Assembly: GCA_023386635.1 (NCBI GenBank) | Contig: JAEWJH010000106.1 | Coordinates: 1-64,000, forward strand | DNA length: 64,000 bases | Direction of reading: 5' to 3' | Source: Pseudomonadota bacterium | Lineage (GTDB): Bacteria; Pseudomonadota; Alphaproteobacteria; Rhizobiales; Xanthobacteraceae | Shown here: positions 8,672 to 16,666 of the stretch, one piece after another | Layout: every line of letters begins with the position of its first letter | Numbering within the stretch: the stretch's first letter is position 1 | Notes under the pieces: model-generated | The model's database searches: none | Told to the model about the DNA's origin: nothing | The model's input: only the letters and a program-made list of their open reading frames with translations | Made by a program: the position numbers and the translations under genes

Positions 8672-8705
8672 ACGGCGAACGCGGAGAAATCTCCGCGTTC
8701 GCCGT
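8672..8705 (+). terminator. strong hairpin after the dioxygenase gene
   Basis: Perfect inverted repeat with 16-nt arms (ACGGCGAACGCGGAGA and its complement) around AA, i.e. a 14-bp stem with a short loop. No T-run follows directly, though a CGTTTTTCTTT stretch lies about 25 bp on. It may attenuate transcription between the dioxygenase and the LVIVD gene or protect the 3' end. Confidence 0.55.
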
Positions 8706-8755
8706 CAGTTCGCTTGAAGACCTGCAGTATCGTTTTTCTTTAACCGAGTGATCCC

Positions 8756-9904
8756 GTGTCCGATCGTTCTCTCAGTCAGCGTCAACTCAATACCAAGCTC
8801 GTGTCGCATATCGACTGCCCCGGCGGCGGGCAGGTCTGGGTCGAGCGCAACATGCTCTATGTCGGCCATATGCGGCCGACCAGCGGCACCACGATCATCG
8901 ATGTGGCGGATCCGCGTGCGCCGAAGGTCGTGGCGTCGATCCCGGTCCGCGAGGGCTGGCACTCGCACAAGGTGCGCGTCTGCGGCGACATCATGATCGT
9001 CAATCAGGAGAAGTTCGGCAAATCCGGTCGCACCGAGATCGGCGGCGGCATCGACATTTACGACGTATCGAAGCCGCATGCACCGAAGCTGATCACGGAG
9101 TGGCGCACCGTCGGTGGCGGTGTGCATCGCTTCGATTTCGACGGCCGCTACGCCTATATCTCGCCGACCGCCGAAGGCTATATCGGCAATATCGTGATGA
9201 TCCTCGATCTTGCCGATCCGGCGAAACCGGTCGAGGTCGGCCGCTGGTGGATTCCCGGCCAGTGGGAAGCGGGCGGCGAGGAATATCCCTGGGAGAACTG
9301 GGCCAGCCCGCGCTGCCATCATCCGCTGCGCCACGGCGACCGGCTTTATGTCAGCTACTGGCACCACGGTTTCGTCATTCTCGACATCAGCGACATGTCG
9401 AAGCCGACCGCGATCGCGCACTACAACACCAGTCCGGCGTTCCCGCATCCGACGCACACCTGTCTCGTGATGCCGCAGCCCTTGAAGGGCCGTAACATCA
9501 TGGTGGTGGCGGACGAGGACGTGGCCAAGCTGTGGCCGGCGGCGCCGTCGTTCGCGTGGACTTACGACATCACGCAGGAGCGCCTGCCGGTGCCGATCTC
9601 CACGTTCCAGGTCCCGGGTCTCGACAAGGACGGCAGCCCGCAGCCGGCGATGACCGGTTGCCATCAGCCGTCCGAGCGATTCAACGGCACCATCGTGCCC
9701 TTCGCCTGGTTTGCACAGGGGTTGCGGCTCGTCGATTACGCGGATCCGTTCGCGCCGAAAGAGGTCGGCTATTTCATGCCGGATGCAGCGCCTGGCGCCG
9801 ATCGTGCCTCGTCGAACGATGTCACCATCGACGATCGCGGCCTCATTTATCTGGTCGATCGCGTCAATGGCGTCGACATCATCGAAACTCCGAAGTTCGC
9901 ATAA
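8756..9904 (+). CDS. LVIVD-repeat beta-propeller protein
   Basis: 382 residues, GTG start, no signal peptide, so probably cytoplasmic. The recurring blade pattern (IxVxDxxxPxxPxxVxxxxxxG, VxDISDMSKP) marks LVIVD repeats. Shared with the truncated paralogue at the left edge are H124 (GVHRF), C187-H188-H189 (RCHHP), H203 (SYWH), H234 (PTHT), D253-E254-D255 (VADEDV) and H303 (GCHQ). About one conserved histidine per blade recalls metalloenzyme propellers such as SBP56-type proteins and carotenoid oxygenases, but this is inference. Position between a ring-cleaving dioxygenase and RidA argues for a catalytic role in the same pathway. Function unknown. Confidence 0.88.
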   Translation: MSDRSLSQRQLNTKLVSHIDCPGGGQVWVERNMLYVGHMRPTSGTTIIDVADPRAPKVVASIPVREGWHSHKVRVCGDIMIVNQEKFGKSGRTEIGGGIDIYDVSKPHAPKLITEWRTVGGGVHRFDFDGRYAYISPTAEGYIGNIVMILDLADPAKPVEVGRWWIPGQWEAGGEEYPWENWASPRCHHPLRHGDRLYVSYWHHGFVILDISDMSKPTAIAHYNTSPAFPHPTHTCLVMPQPLKGRNIMVVADEDVAKLWPAAPSFAWTYDITQERLPVPISTFQVPGLDKDGSPQPAMTGCHQPSERFNGTIVPFAWFAQGLRLVDYADPFAPKEVGYFMPDAAPGADRASSNDVTIDDRGLIYLVDRVNGVDIIETPKFA

Positions 9905-9915
9905 GGTATCCGCGC

Positions 9916-10305
9916 ATGAGCGACCGCAAAGACGTCTATCCGATCGGCAAGAAAAATCCGAACCTGCCATTCCATCCGGCGGTGCGCGCGGGCGATTTCA
10001 TCTTCGTGTCCGGTCAGGTGGCCAAGGACGCCAACGGCAACATGCTCGATGGCACCATTGAGGAAGAAACCGCCGGCACCATCGAGTCGATCCGCCGCAT
10101 TCTCGCGGAAGAGGGGGCGACGCTCGCCGATGTGGTGCGCGTGACCACCTATCTCGAGGATACGCGCGACTTCGGCCGCTACAACAAGGTGTTCTCCGAG
10201 CATTTCAAGGACGCGGTGCTGGCGCGCACCACGGTGGAAGCGCGCGCGGTGATCAACACCAAGATCGAGATGGATGCCATCGCTTACAAGCCGAAGCGGG
10301 GTTGA
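9916..10305 (+). CDS. RidA/YjgF-family imine/enamine deaminase
   Basis: 129 residues, standard length for the trimeric Rid family. FIFVSGQVAKDANG and the C-terminal block are typical. The conserved arginine (R104, VLARTTVEA) and glutamate (E118, IEMDAIA) of active Rid proteins are present, so imine hydrolysis is possible. It sits 11 bp after the LVIVD gene and immediately before the ABC ATPase, clearly in the same operon. Pathway-embedded Rid proteins often hydrolyse a reactive amino or imine intermediate, suggesting that the compound degraded here contains nitrogen (inference). Confidence 0.92.
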   Translation: MSDRKDVYPIGKKNPNLPFHPAVRAGDFIFVSGQVAKDANGNMLDGTIEEETAGTIESIRRILAEEGATLADVVRVTTYLEDTRDFGRYNKVFSEHFKDAVLARTTVEARAVINTKIEMDAIAYKPKRG

Positions 10306-10309
10306 TTTG

Positions 10310-11158
10310 ATGTCTGCTGTGGCCGTGTCACGGACGATGACCGACCCGCCGCATACGGTGGATGCGGCGGCGCATGCGCATATTAGTGCGCGTGACGTGG
10401 CCGTCGATTTCGTGCTGGGCGGCCGGCGGCAGCGCGTGCTCAACGATATCAACCTCGAAATCCGCAAAGGAAGTTTCGTCTCGCTGATCGGGCCGTCCGG
10501 TTGCGGCAAGAGCACGCTGCTCAAGGTGCTGGCGGGGCTGATCACGCCGACACAGGGCAACGTGTCCGTCGCCGGCCTGAAGCCGCAGCAGGCGGCACAG
10601 GCGCGGATGATCGGTCTGGTGTTTCAAGATGCGACCCTGCTGCCGTGGAAGAATGCGCTGGAGAACGCTGCGTTTCTGTTGACGACAGCGGACGACAAAC
10701 TGCCGCGCTCCGAGGCGATGGACCGTGCCGCGGCGATGCTGCGGCTGGTCGGTCTCGATGGCGCGGAAAAGAAGCGTCCGTCGCAACTCTCCGGCGGCAT
10801 GCGCCAGCGTGTGGCAATCGCGCGCGCCCTCGCGCTCGATCCCGAAGTGCTGATGATGGACGAGCCGTTCGGCGCGCTCGACGCCATCACCCGGGAGGAG
10901 ATGAGCGAATGCCTGCTCGACATCTGGGAGCGCACCAAAAAGACCATCGTGCTGGTGACGCATTCGATCGACGAGGCGGTGTTCCTGTCGAAAGAAGTTC
11001 ATGTGATGGGCACCGGTCCGGCCCGGATCATCGAAACGCTGCCGATCCGGCTGCCGCATCCACGCAATGAGGAAAGCCACAGCGATCCGGCTTTCACCGC
11101 GGCGGAAAACCGCCTGCGCAGCCTGCTGATCGAAAGCCACAGGCGCAAGCGGGTGTGA
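10310..11158 (+). CDS. ABC transporter ATP-binding protein (SsuB/TauB/NrtD-like)
   Basis: About 282 residues from the ATG four bases after the RidA stop. Walker A is GPSGCGKST, the signature is LSGGMRQR, Walker B is VLMMDEPF, the Q-loop is FQDATLLPW and the switch histidine is in LVTHS. The LLPW motif and the partner genes place it with the nitrate/sulfonate/taurine family. It energises uptake through the permease just downstream, with the binding protein at 12022. The ~30-residue N-terminal extension is unremarkable. Confidence 0.95.
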   Translation: MSAVAVSRTMTDPPHTVDAAAHAHISARDVAVDFVLGGRRQRVLNDINLEIRKGSFVSLIGPSGCGKSTLLKVLAGLITPTQGNVSVAGLKPQQAAQARMIGLVFQDATLLPWKNALENAAFLLTTADDKLPRSEAMDRAAAMLRLVGLDGAEKKRPSQLSGGMRQRVAIARALALDPEVLMMDEPFGALDAITREEMSECLLDIWERTKKTIVLVTHSIDEAVFLSKEVHVMGTGPARIIETLPIRLPHPRNEESHSDPAFTAAENRLRSLLIESHRRKRV

Positions 11159-11165
11159 GGGAACA

Positions 11166-11996
11166 ATGAGCGCACCATCCCCCACCGACGATATCGTCGC
11201 CCCGCAAAGCTGGACCGCCGCGTTCCGAAAGCTGAATGCCGTGCTGCCGCCGCTGGCGTTGAGCCTTGCCGCGCTGATCGTGTGGGAAGCGGCGATCCGG
11301 CTGTTCAATGTCCCGACCTTCATCCTGCCGGCGCCGAGCGCGGTGGTCGTCTCGTTGATCGAGAACCGGGCACAGCTTGCCGTCGCGACGCAGGCGACCG
11401 CGCTCGAAGTGCTGTTCGGCTTCGTGCTCGCCTCGCTCGTCGGTATCGCCGTCGCTTTGGTGATCGTCCGGTTCGAGCGGTTCGGCCGCGCGCTCTATCC
11501 TCTGATCGTGTTGTTCCAGAACGTGCCGAAGGTGGCGTTGGCGCCGATCTTCATCCTCTGGTTCGGCTACGATCTCGCGCCGAAAATCCTGCTGATCGTC
11601 GTCATTGCGTTCTTCCCGGTGGCGATCGACATGCTCGCCGGCTTGCAATCGGTCGAGCCGTCCTTCGTCTCGCTGATGCGTTCGGTCGGTGCCGGCAACG
11701 GCAAGATCATGATGCGTGTGCGCATCCCGCATTCGCTGCCGCATTTGATGGCCGGCCTGAAGGTGGCGATCACCTTCAGTGTGATCGGCGCCATTGTCGG
11801 CGAGTTCGCCGGCGCCAATCAGGGACTCGGCTACGTGATCCAGTTCGCCTCGACGCAACTCGATACGCCGCTGATCTTTGCGGCGCTCGTCGTCGTCTCG
11901 GTCCTCGGACTGATCTTCTATTACGGGGTCGAACTCGCGGAGCGCATTTTGGTGCCTTGGGCTCCGAAATTCGATCCGATCCATCGCAGCGCATAA
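11166..11996 (+). CDS. ABC transporter permease (SsuC/TauC-like)
   Basis: 276 residues with about six membrane helices and the BPD-transp-1 fold. It has the SsuC-type segments FNVPTFILPAPSAV near the N-terminus and the EAA-like loop LMRSVGAGNGKIMMRVRIPHSLP (about 172-195), which docks on the ATPase. Seven bases separate it from the ATPase gene. It probably works as a homodimer in the inner membrane. Confidence 0.94.
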   Translation: MSAPSPTDDIVAPQSWTAAFRKLNAVLPPLALSLAALIVWEAAIRLFNVPTFILPAPSAVVVSLIENRAQLAVATQATALEVLFGFVLASLVGIAVALVIVRFERFGRALYPLIVLFQNVPKVALAPIFILWFGYDLAPKILLIVVIAFFPVAIDMLAGLQSVEPSFVSLMRSVGAGNGKIMMRVRIPHSLPHLMAGLKVAITFSVIGAIVGEFAGANQGLGYVIQFASTQLDTPLIFAALVVVSVLGLIFYYGVELAERILVPWAPKFDPIHRSA

Positions 11997-12021
11997 ACAA
12001 AACATTCGGGAGGAAAAGGTC

Positions 12022-13050
12022 ATGAAACATCTGTCGTTCGGTGCGGCGCTCGGCGCGGTCCTCGCCATAGGTTCCGCCATGAGCCTCAGCACCGTCGCAT
12101 TCGCCGCCGACACCGTGACCGTGCAACTCGACTATGTCGTGCGTGGCAATCACGCGATGTTCTTCGTCGCCCGCGACAAGGGCTATTTCCAGAAGCAGGG
12201 CATCGAGATCAAGGCGATCCAACGCGGCACCGGCTCGCCGAACGCGATGCGGTTTGTCGGCGGCGGCAATGCCGAGTTCGGCTTCGGCGATCTGCCGACG
12301 CTGGCGGTGGCGCGCTCGCAGGATGTGCCTGTCGTCGCGCTCGCGGCAGTGAACCAGCACAGCCCGCTCGGCATGCTGGCGCTTGCCAAGAATCACAAGC
12401 TGACGAAGCCGCAGGATCTCAAGGGCCTGAATATCGGTGTGCAGCCTTCCGGCTCCACCTATGTGTTCCTCAAGGCGTTCCTCGCCGCCAACAAGATGTC
12501 GATGGACGACATCAAGCAGAGCACGGTGACGCCGCCGTACGAGAACTATTTGCTCCTCGGCCGCGTCGATGCCGTGCCGGGCTATATCGATGCCGAGGTG
12601 CCCGAGCTTGAAGCGAAAGCCGGTGGTCCGGGTTCGCTGTCGATCATGCAGGGCTCGGATTTCGGTTACACCGTTTACGGCTCCGGTCTGTTCACCTCGG
12701 AGAAGATGATCGCCGAGAAGAGCGATCTCGTGCAGCGCTTCGTCAACGCCTATATGCAGGCCTTTGCCGATGTCGTGAACAATCCGCAGGAAGCCGCCGA
12801 TATCGTCGTCAAGGCCAACCCGGAATATGCGTCGAAGAAAGACGTGCTGGTGAAGCAGATCGAGGCGGACGTGAAGGCTACCTTCTTCAGCCCCGACACC
12901 AAGGCCAACGGACTCGGCTGGATGACCGCGGAAAAGTGGCAGCAGACCACCAAGATCCTGCTCGATCAGGGCTCCATGAAGCAGGCGATCAAGGTCGATG
13001 CCGCCTTCACCGATAAATTCATTGCCGCGGCAAAGCCGCTGAAGCGTTAA
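12022..13050 (+). CDS. ABC transporter substrate-binding protein, NMT1/THI5-like
   Basis: 342 residues with a signal peptide ending STVAFA, then ADTVTVQLDYVVRGNHAMFFVARDKGYF, the usual opening of SsuA/THI5-like periplasmic receptors. A GGGAGG ribosome site precedes the start. It is third in the ABC gene set, so it is the dedicated receptor of this transporter. It is only distantly similar to the orphan receptor at 5428, which suggests a different ligand. Confidence 0.94.
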   Translation: MKHLSFGAALGAVLAIGSAMSLSTVAFAADTVTVQLDYVVRGNHAMFFVARDKGYFQKQGIEIKAIQRGTGSPNAMRFVGGGNAEFGFGDLPTLAVARSQDVPVVALAAVNQHSPLGMLALAKNHKLTKPQDLKGLNIGVQPSGSTYVFLKAFLAANKMSMDDIKQSTVTPPYENYLLLGRVDAVPGYIDAEVPELEAKAGGPGSLSIMQGSDFGYTVYGSGLFTSEKMIAEKSDLVQRFVNAYMQAFADVVNNPQEAADIVVKANPEYASKKDVLVKQIEADVKATFFSPDTKANGLGWMTAEKWQQTTKILLDQGSMKQAIKVDAAFTDKFIAAAKPLKR

Positions 13051-13076
13051 ACGAACCACAATCAGGAGACTTGAGA

Positions 13077-13706
13077 ATGATCCGCGTCCTTGGCCGCTCC
13101 ACCTCCGGCAACGTGCAGAAGGTGCTGTTTCTGCTGGAGGAGCTCGGCATCCGCTACACCCGCGAGGATTACGGCCGCCAGTTCAACAACACCAACACCG
13201 ATGCCTATCGCGGCATGAACCCGACCATGAAGGTGCCGACCCTGGTCGACGGCGATCTGGTGATCTGGGAATCCAACACGATCTTGCGCTATCTCGCGGC
13301 CAAGCATCAGCCGGCAATCGGCGGCGGAAATCCGGCCGAGCAGTCGAAGGTGCAGACCTGGATGGACTGGCAGCTTGCCTCGCTCAATGCGCCGTATCTC
13401 GGCGTGTTTCAGGGCGCCAAGAAGCCGGAGAATGAGCGCGACGCCGACTTCGGCAAGCACGCCGCCGATCTGGTGACGCAGATGAAGCTGCTCGATGCGC
13501 ATCTCGCCGGCAAGAGCTTCTTCGCGCTGGAGAAGCTGACGCTGGCCGATATCTGCCTCGCGCCGATCGTCAAGCGCTGCCTCGATTTCCCGATCGACAA
13601 GCCGGAGCTGCCGAATCTCAACCGCTGGCAGAAGGCCATCGACGCACGCCCCGCCTTCGCGGTGGCGACCGGCGCAAAGGCGAGCACGCTCGCCGGCGCG
13701 GCCTAA
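13077..13706 (+). CDS. glutathione S-transferase-family protein, possible maleylpyruvate isomerase
   Basis: 209 residues. The thioredoxin-like N-domain starts IRVLGRSTSGNVQKVLFLLEE, with the serine-containing GSH site, cis-Pro in MKVPTLVDG and the ESNTILRYLA loop. An alpha-helical C-domain follows. I chose the ATG with AGGAG 10 bp upstream over the TTG two codons earlier. In a cluster led by a gentisate-dioxygenase-like enzyme, the obvious role is GSH-dependent isomerisation of the ring-cleavage product (maleylpyruvate to fumarylpyruvate). This is inference, and no fumarylpyruvate hydrolase is seen nearby. Confidence 0.85.
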   Translation: MIRVLGRSTSGNVQKVLFLLEELGIRYTREDYGRQFNNTNTDAYRGMNPTMKVPTLVDGDLVIWESNTILRYLAAKHQPAIGGGNPAEQSKVQTWMDWQLASLNAPYLGVFQGAKKPENERDADFGKHAADLVTQMKLLDAHLAGKSFFALEKLTLADICLAPIVKRCLDFPIDKPELPNLNRWQKAIDARPAFAVATGAKASTLAGAA

Positions 13707-13734
13707 GCGGCGTCACTTCCGGGGGAGGGGCGGG

Positions 13735-14280
13735 ATGACGGTGCAGGATGAGGCGGCGGCGCAGCCGCCGGCTGAGCGATCGGTGGCCGGCATGTGGTCC
13801 GTTCCGGCCCGTGTGGCGCGGCTCGCGCTCGGCGTCATTCTGTTGGCGATGGTAGTGCTCAACGTCGTCAACGCCGTTAGCCGCTATGCTCTCAGCTATG
13901 TCGTGATCGGCATCGATGAACTGCTGATCTTCGCCATGATCTGGATGGTGATGATCGGCATGCTGCTGGTCACGGCCGAGCGCAGCCATATCGCGCTCGA
14001 ACTCGTCACCACCCGCGTCGGCCCGCGCAGCCGCGCGGGTCTGTTCCTGCTGCACCATCTCGTGATCGCCGTCGCCGGAGGCTACGCGGCGTGGCAATCG
14101 TTCCTGTTCGTGCAGCGGATCACCATGATCCACCAGACCAGCATGGCGCTGGAACTGCCGATGTTCATTCCGCATAGCGCGATCACCATCGGTCTTGCCG
14201 GAACAGCGGTCATCGCGCTGGTGCTGGCCTTCCAGGATGCCCGTCATCTGCTGAACCCGTCGGAGCAGCGTGCATCATGA
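13735..14280 (+). CDS. TRAP transporter small permease (DctQ family)
   Basis: 181 residues, four predicted membrane helices. It has the DctQ pattern VVNAVSRYALSYVVIGIDELLIFAMIW and AERSHIALEL in the second to third helices. GGGGGAGGGGCGGG serves as ribosome site. Its stop overlaps the large permease start (ATGA), so the two are translationally coupled. It is a membrane subunit of a sodium-coupled carboxylate-type importer. Confidence 0.93.
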   Translation: MTVQDEAAAQPPAERSVAGMWSVPARVARLALGVILLAMVVLNVVNAVSRYALSYVVIGIDELLIFAMIWMVMIGMLLVTAERSHIALELVTTRVGPRSRAGLFLLHHLVIAVAGGYAAWQSFLFVQRITMIHQTSMALELPMFIPHSAITIGLAGTAVIALVLAFQDARHLLNPSEQRAS

Positions 14281-15548
14281 CGCTGACGCTCGCCGTTATC
14301 CCGCTGCTGCTGCTGTTCCTCGGCATGCCGATCTTCGCGCTGTTCATTGCCGGCGCGGCGGCGACCTTCGCGTTCTTTGTCTCGGTGCCCGGCGTCGCGC
14401 TGCATCAGATCATGTTCGGCGGGCTGGAGAACTACGCGCTGCTGGCGGTGCCGTTCTTCATCTTCGCCGGCGAATTGATGGGCGGGTCGGGCATCGCCGA
14501 ACGCCTGATCGTCTGGGTGCTGGCTTTGCTCGGGCGCGTGCCGGGCGGGCTTGGTGTTGCCACGGTCGGCGCCTGCACCCTGATCGGCGCGATTTCCGGC
14601 GCCAGCACAGCGACCGTCGCCGTGGTCGGCAAGTCGCTTTATCCGGGCCTGTTGCGGGACGGCTACGGCAAACGGTTTTCGGCGGGTCTGGTCAGCTCTT
14701 CCGGTTCGATAGACATCGTCATCCCCCCGAGCATCGCCATGATCCTCTACGGCGCGTCGGCCGAGCAATCGATCCCGAAACTATTCGCTGCCGGCGTCTT
14801 GCCGGGCATCCTGATCGCGCTGATGATGTCGGCGCATGTGGTGTTCGCGGCGTTGCGCATGGGTGTCGCGTCCGGCCGCAAATTCGATCTGCGCTATTTC
14901 CTGCGCAGCACCTGGGATGCGATCCCGGCGCTGTTCATGCCGATCTTCGTGCTCGCCAGCATCTATCTCGGCCTCGCGTCGCCGACCGAGGCGGGCGGCT
15001 TCGCCTGCCTCTACGCGATTCTGGTCGGCCGCTATGTCTATCGCTGCATGACATGGTCGGAGGTGCTCGACTGCGCGGTGCGCTCGGCGATCCTGACCAG
15101 CCAGATTCTCGTCATCGTCGCGGCGGCGGCTTTGTTCTCGTGGCTGCTCACCATCAACGGGGTGCCGCAGTCGCTGACCAACTGGCTGCAGAGCCTGCAG
15201 CTCCATCAATGGAGTTTCCTCGTCTGCACCAATATCATTCTGCTGATCGTCGGCTGCTTCCTTGATCCGACTTCGGCGATCCTGGTTCTGACGCCGCTGT
15301 TCCTGCCGCTGGTCAAGGCGCTGGGCATCGACCCGATCCACTTCGGCATCATCATGACGGTCAATGTCGCGATCGGCATGTTCACGCCGCCGTTCGGGCT
15401 CAACCTGTTCGTAGCGCAGACGGTGCTCGGCGTGCCGCTTGAGACACTTTATCGCGGCGTGCTGCCGTTCGCCGTCACGCAAATCCTTGCTCTGATCATC
15501 ATTACCTATTGGCCGGCGCTGTCGCTGTTTCTCGCCAATGCCGTCTGA
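14277..15548 (+). CDS. TRAP transporter large permease (DctM family)
   Basis: 423 residues, about 11-12 membrane helices. It has conserved DctM segments GAISGASTATVAVVGK, SSGSIDIVIPPSIAMILYG and NVAIGMFTPPFGLNLFVAQ. It forms the ion-coupled channel of the TRAP system together with the small permease. The full family length is present with no frame disruption. Confidence 0.95.
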   Translation: MTLTLAVIPLLLLFLGMPIFALFIAGAAATFAFFVSVPGVALHQIMFGGLENYALLAVPFFIFAGELMGGSGIAERLIVWVLALLGRVPGGLGVATVGACTLIGAISGASTATVAVVGKSLYPGLLRDGYGKRFSAGLVSSSGSIDIVIPPSIAMILYGASAEQSIPKLFAAGVLPGILIALMMSAHVVFAALRMGVASGRKFDLRYFLRSTWDAIPALFMPIFVLASIYLGLASPTEAGGFACLYAILVGRYVYRCMTWSEVLDCAVRSAILTSQILVIVAAAALFSWLLTINGVPQSLTNWLQSLQLHQWSFLVCTNIILLIVGCFLDPTSAILVLTPLFLPLVKALGIDPIHFGIIMTVNVAIGMFTPPFGLNLFVAQTVLGVPLETLYRGVLPFAVTQILALIIITYWPALSLFLANAV

Positions 15549-15585
15549 CCGTTCCACTCGCGCTTTTTAACCTCGGGGGCTCACC

Positions 15586-16596
15586 ATGATCGATCGACGT
15601 CACTTTATCGCGGCCGCAGTGCTGGCCGGTTCGCTTGCCGTGATTCCGCAGGCGGCATCGGCGCAGACGGTAATGAAGCTTGCCAATGCGACCATCAACG
15701 ACGTGCAGCACGAATGGCAGAAGCTGTTCGTCGCCGCGCTTCAGAAGCGGGTCGGCGACAAGGTCAAGGCCGAGATCTATCCGGCGAGCCAGCTCGGCGC
15801 GATCCCGCGCATGGCTGAAGGTGTAGCGCTCGGCACCATCGAATCCTTCATCACGCCGACCTCGTTCGTTACCAATATCGATCCGCGGTTCCAGATCTTC
15901 GACGTGCCGGGCCTGTTCGAATCCCCGGAACACGTGCATGCGGTGATCCACGATCCCGCCTATCGCGATCATATGGAAACGATGTTCCTTGATCGCGGCA
16001 TTCGCGTGATCGGTGCGATTTACAATAGCCCGACCTTGATCCTGACCAAGCGGCCGGCGCCGACGCTGGAAGCGCTCAAAGGCATCAAGGCACGCACTTT
16101 CGCCTCGCCGCTGCAGATCGAGCCGATGAAGGCGATCGGCGTGACGCCGGTGCCGCTCGCGCTCACCGAAGTGATCCCGCAACTGCAGTCCGGCGGCATC
16201 GACGGCATGCTCGCCGGCATGCCGATCCTGACCGCGTTCAAATATTACGACGTGGCGAAATACGTCACCGACCTCAACTTCGCGCAGATCGTCACGGTCA
16301 ACATCGTCAATGAGGCGTGGTTCAAGGCGCAGCCGAAGGACATTCAGGAGGCGATCCGCGCTGCAGGTCGCGAAGCCGAGCAGCAGGCCTTCGGCTGGGG
16401 CGTCGAGAACGTGAAAAAGGCTAATGCGGCCTGGGTCGCCAACAAGGGCGAAATCCTCGAACTGCCGCCGGCCGAGAAGGCATCGATGATGAAGACCTTT
16501 GTCGAGATCGGCACCAGGATTGTCAGTCAGAACCCGACGGTAAAGGCGGAGTTCGACAAGCTCAAGGCTGTGGTCGACGCCAAACGCCCGAAGTAA
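15586..16596 (+). CDS. TRAP transporter solute-binding protein (DctP family)
   Basis: 336 residues with a signal peptide cleaved near AASAQT. The DctP fold is recognised by MKLANATINDVQHEWQKLF, the SQLGAIPRMAEGVALGTIE loop and the carboxylate-binding arginine region KGIKARTF. It is the periplasmic receptor for the TRAP genes upstream. The ligand is probably an organic acid, perhaps the aromatic acid entering this pathway (inference). Confidence 0.94.
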   Translation: MIDRRHFIAAAVLAGSLAVIPQAASAQTVMKLANATINDVQHEWQKLFVAALQKRVGDKVKAEIYPASQLGAIPRMAEGVALGTIESFITPTSFVTNIDPRFQIFDVPGLFESPEHVHAVIHDPAYRDHMETMFLDRGIRVIGAIYNSPTLILTKRPAPTLEALKGIKARTFASPLQIEPMKAIGVTPVPLALTEVIPQLQSGGIDGMLAGMPILTAFKYYDVAKYVTDLNFAQIVTVNIVNEAWFKAQPKDIQEAIRAAGREAEQQAFGWGVENVKKANAAWVANKGEILELPPAEKASMMKTFVEIGTRIVSQNPTVKAEFDKLKAVVDAKRPK

Positions 16597-16631
16597 AATG
16601 CGTCCGAAGTAACTGTCTCCCGACCGGAAGG

Positions 16632-16657
16632 CCGCCGCCGGATGATGCCGGCGGCGG
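16632..16657 (+). terminator. 10-bp hairpin just before the GMC start codon
   Basis: Perfect stem CCGCCGCCGG/CCGGCGGCGG with an ATGATG loop, ending nine bases before the ATG of the GMC gene. It lacks a U-tract. It would bury the region where the ribosome site should be, so it may limit translation or act as a partial terminator. Confidence 0.5.
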
Positions 16658-16666
16658 ACATATTTC

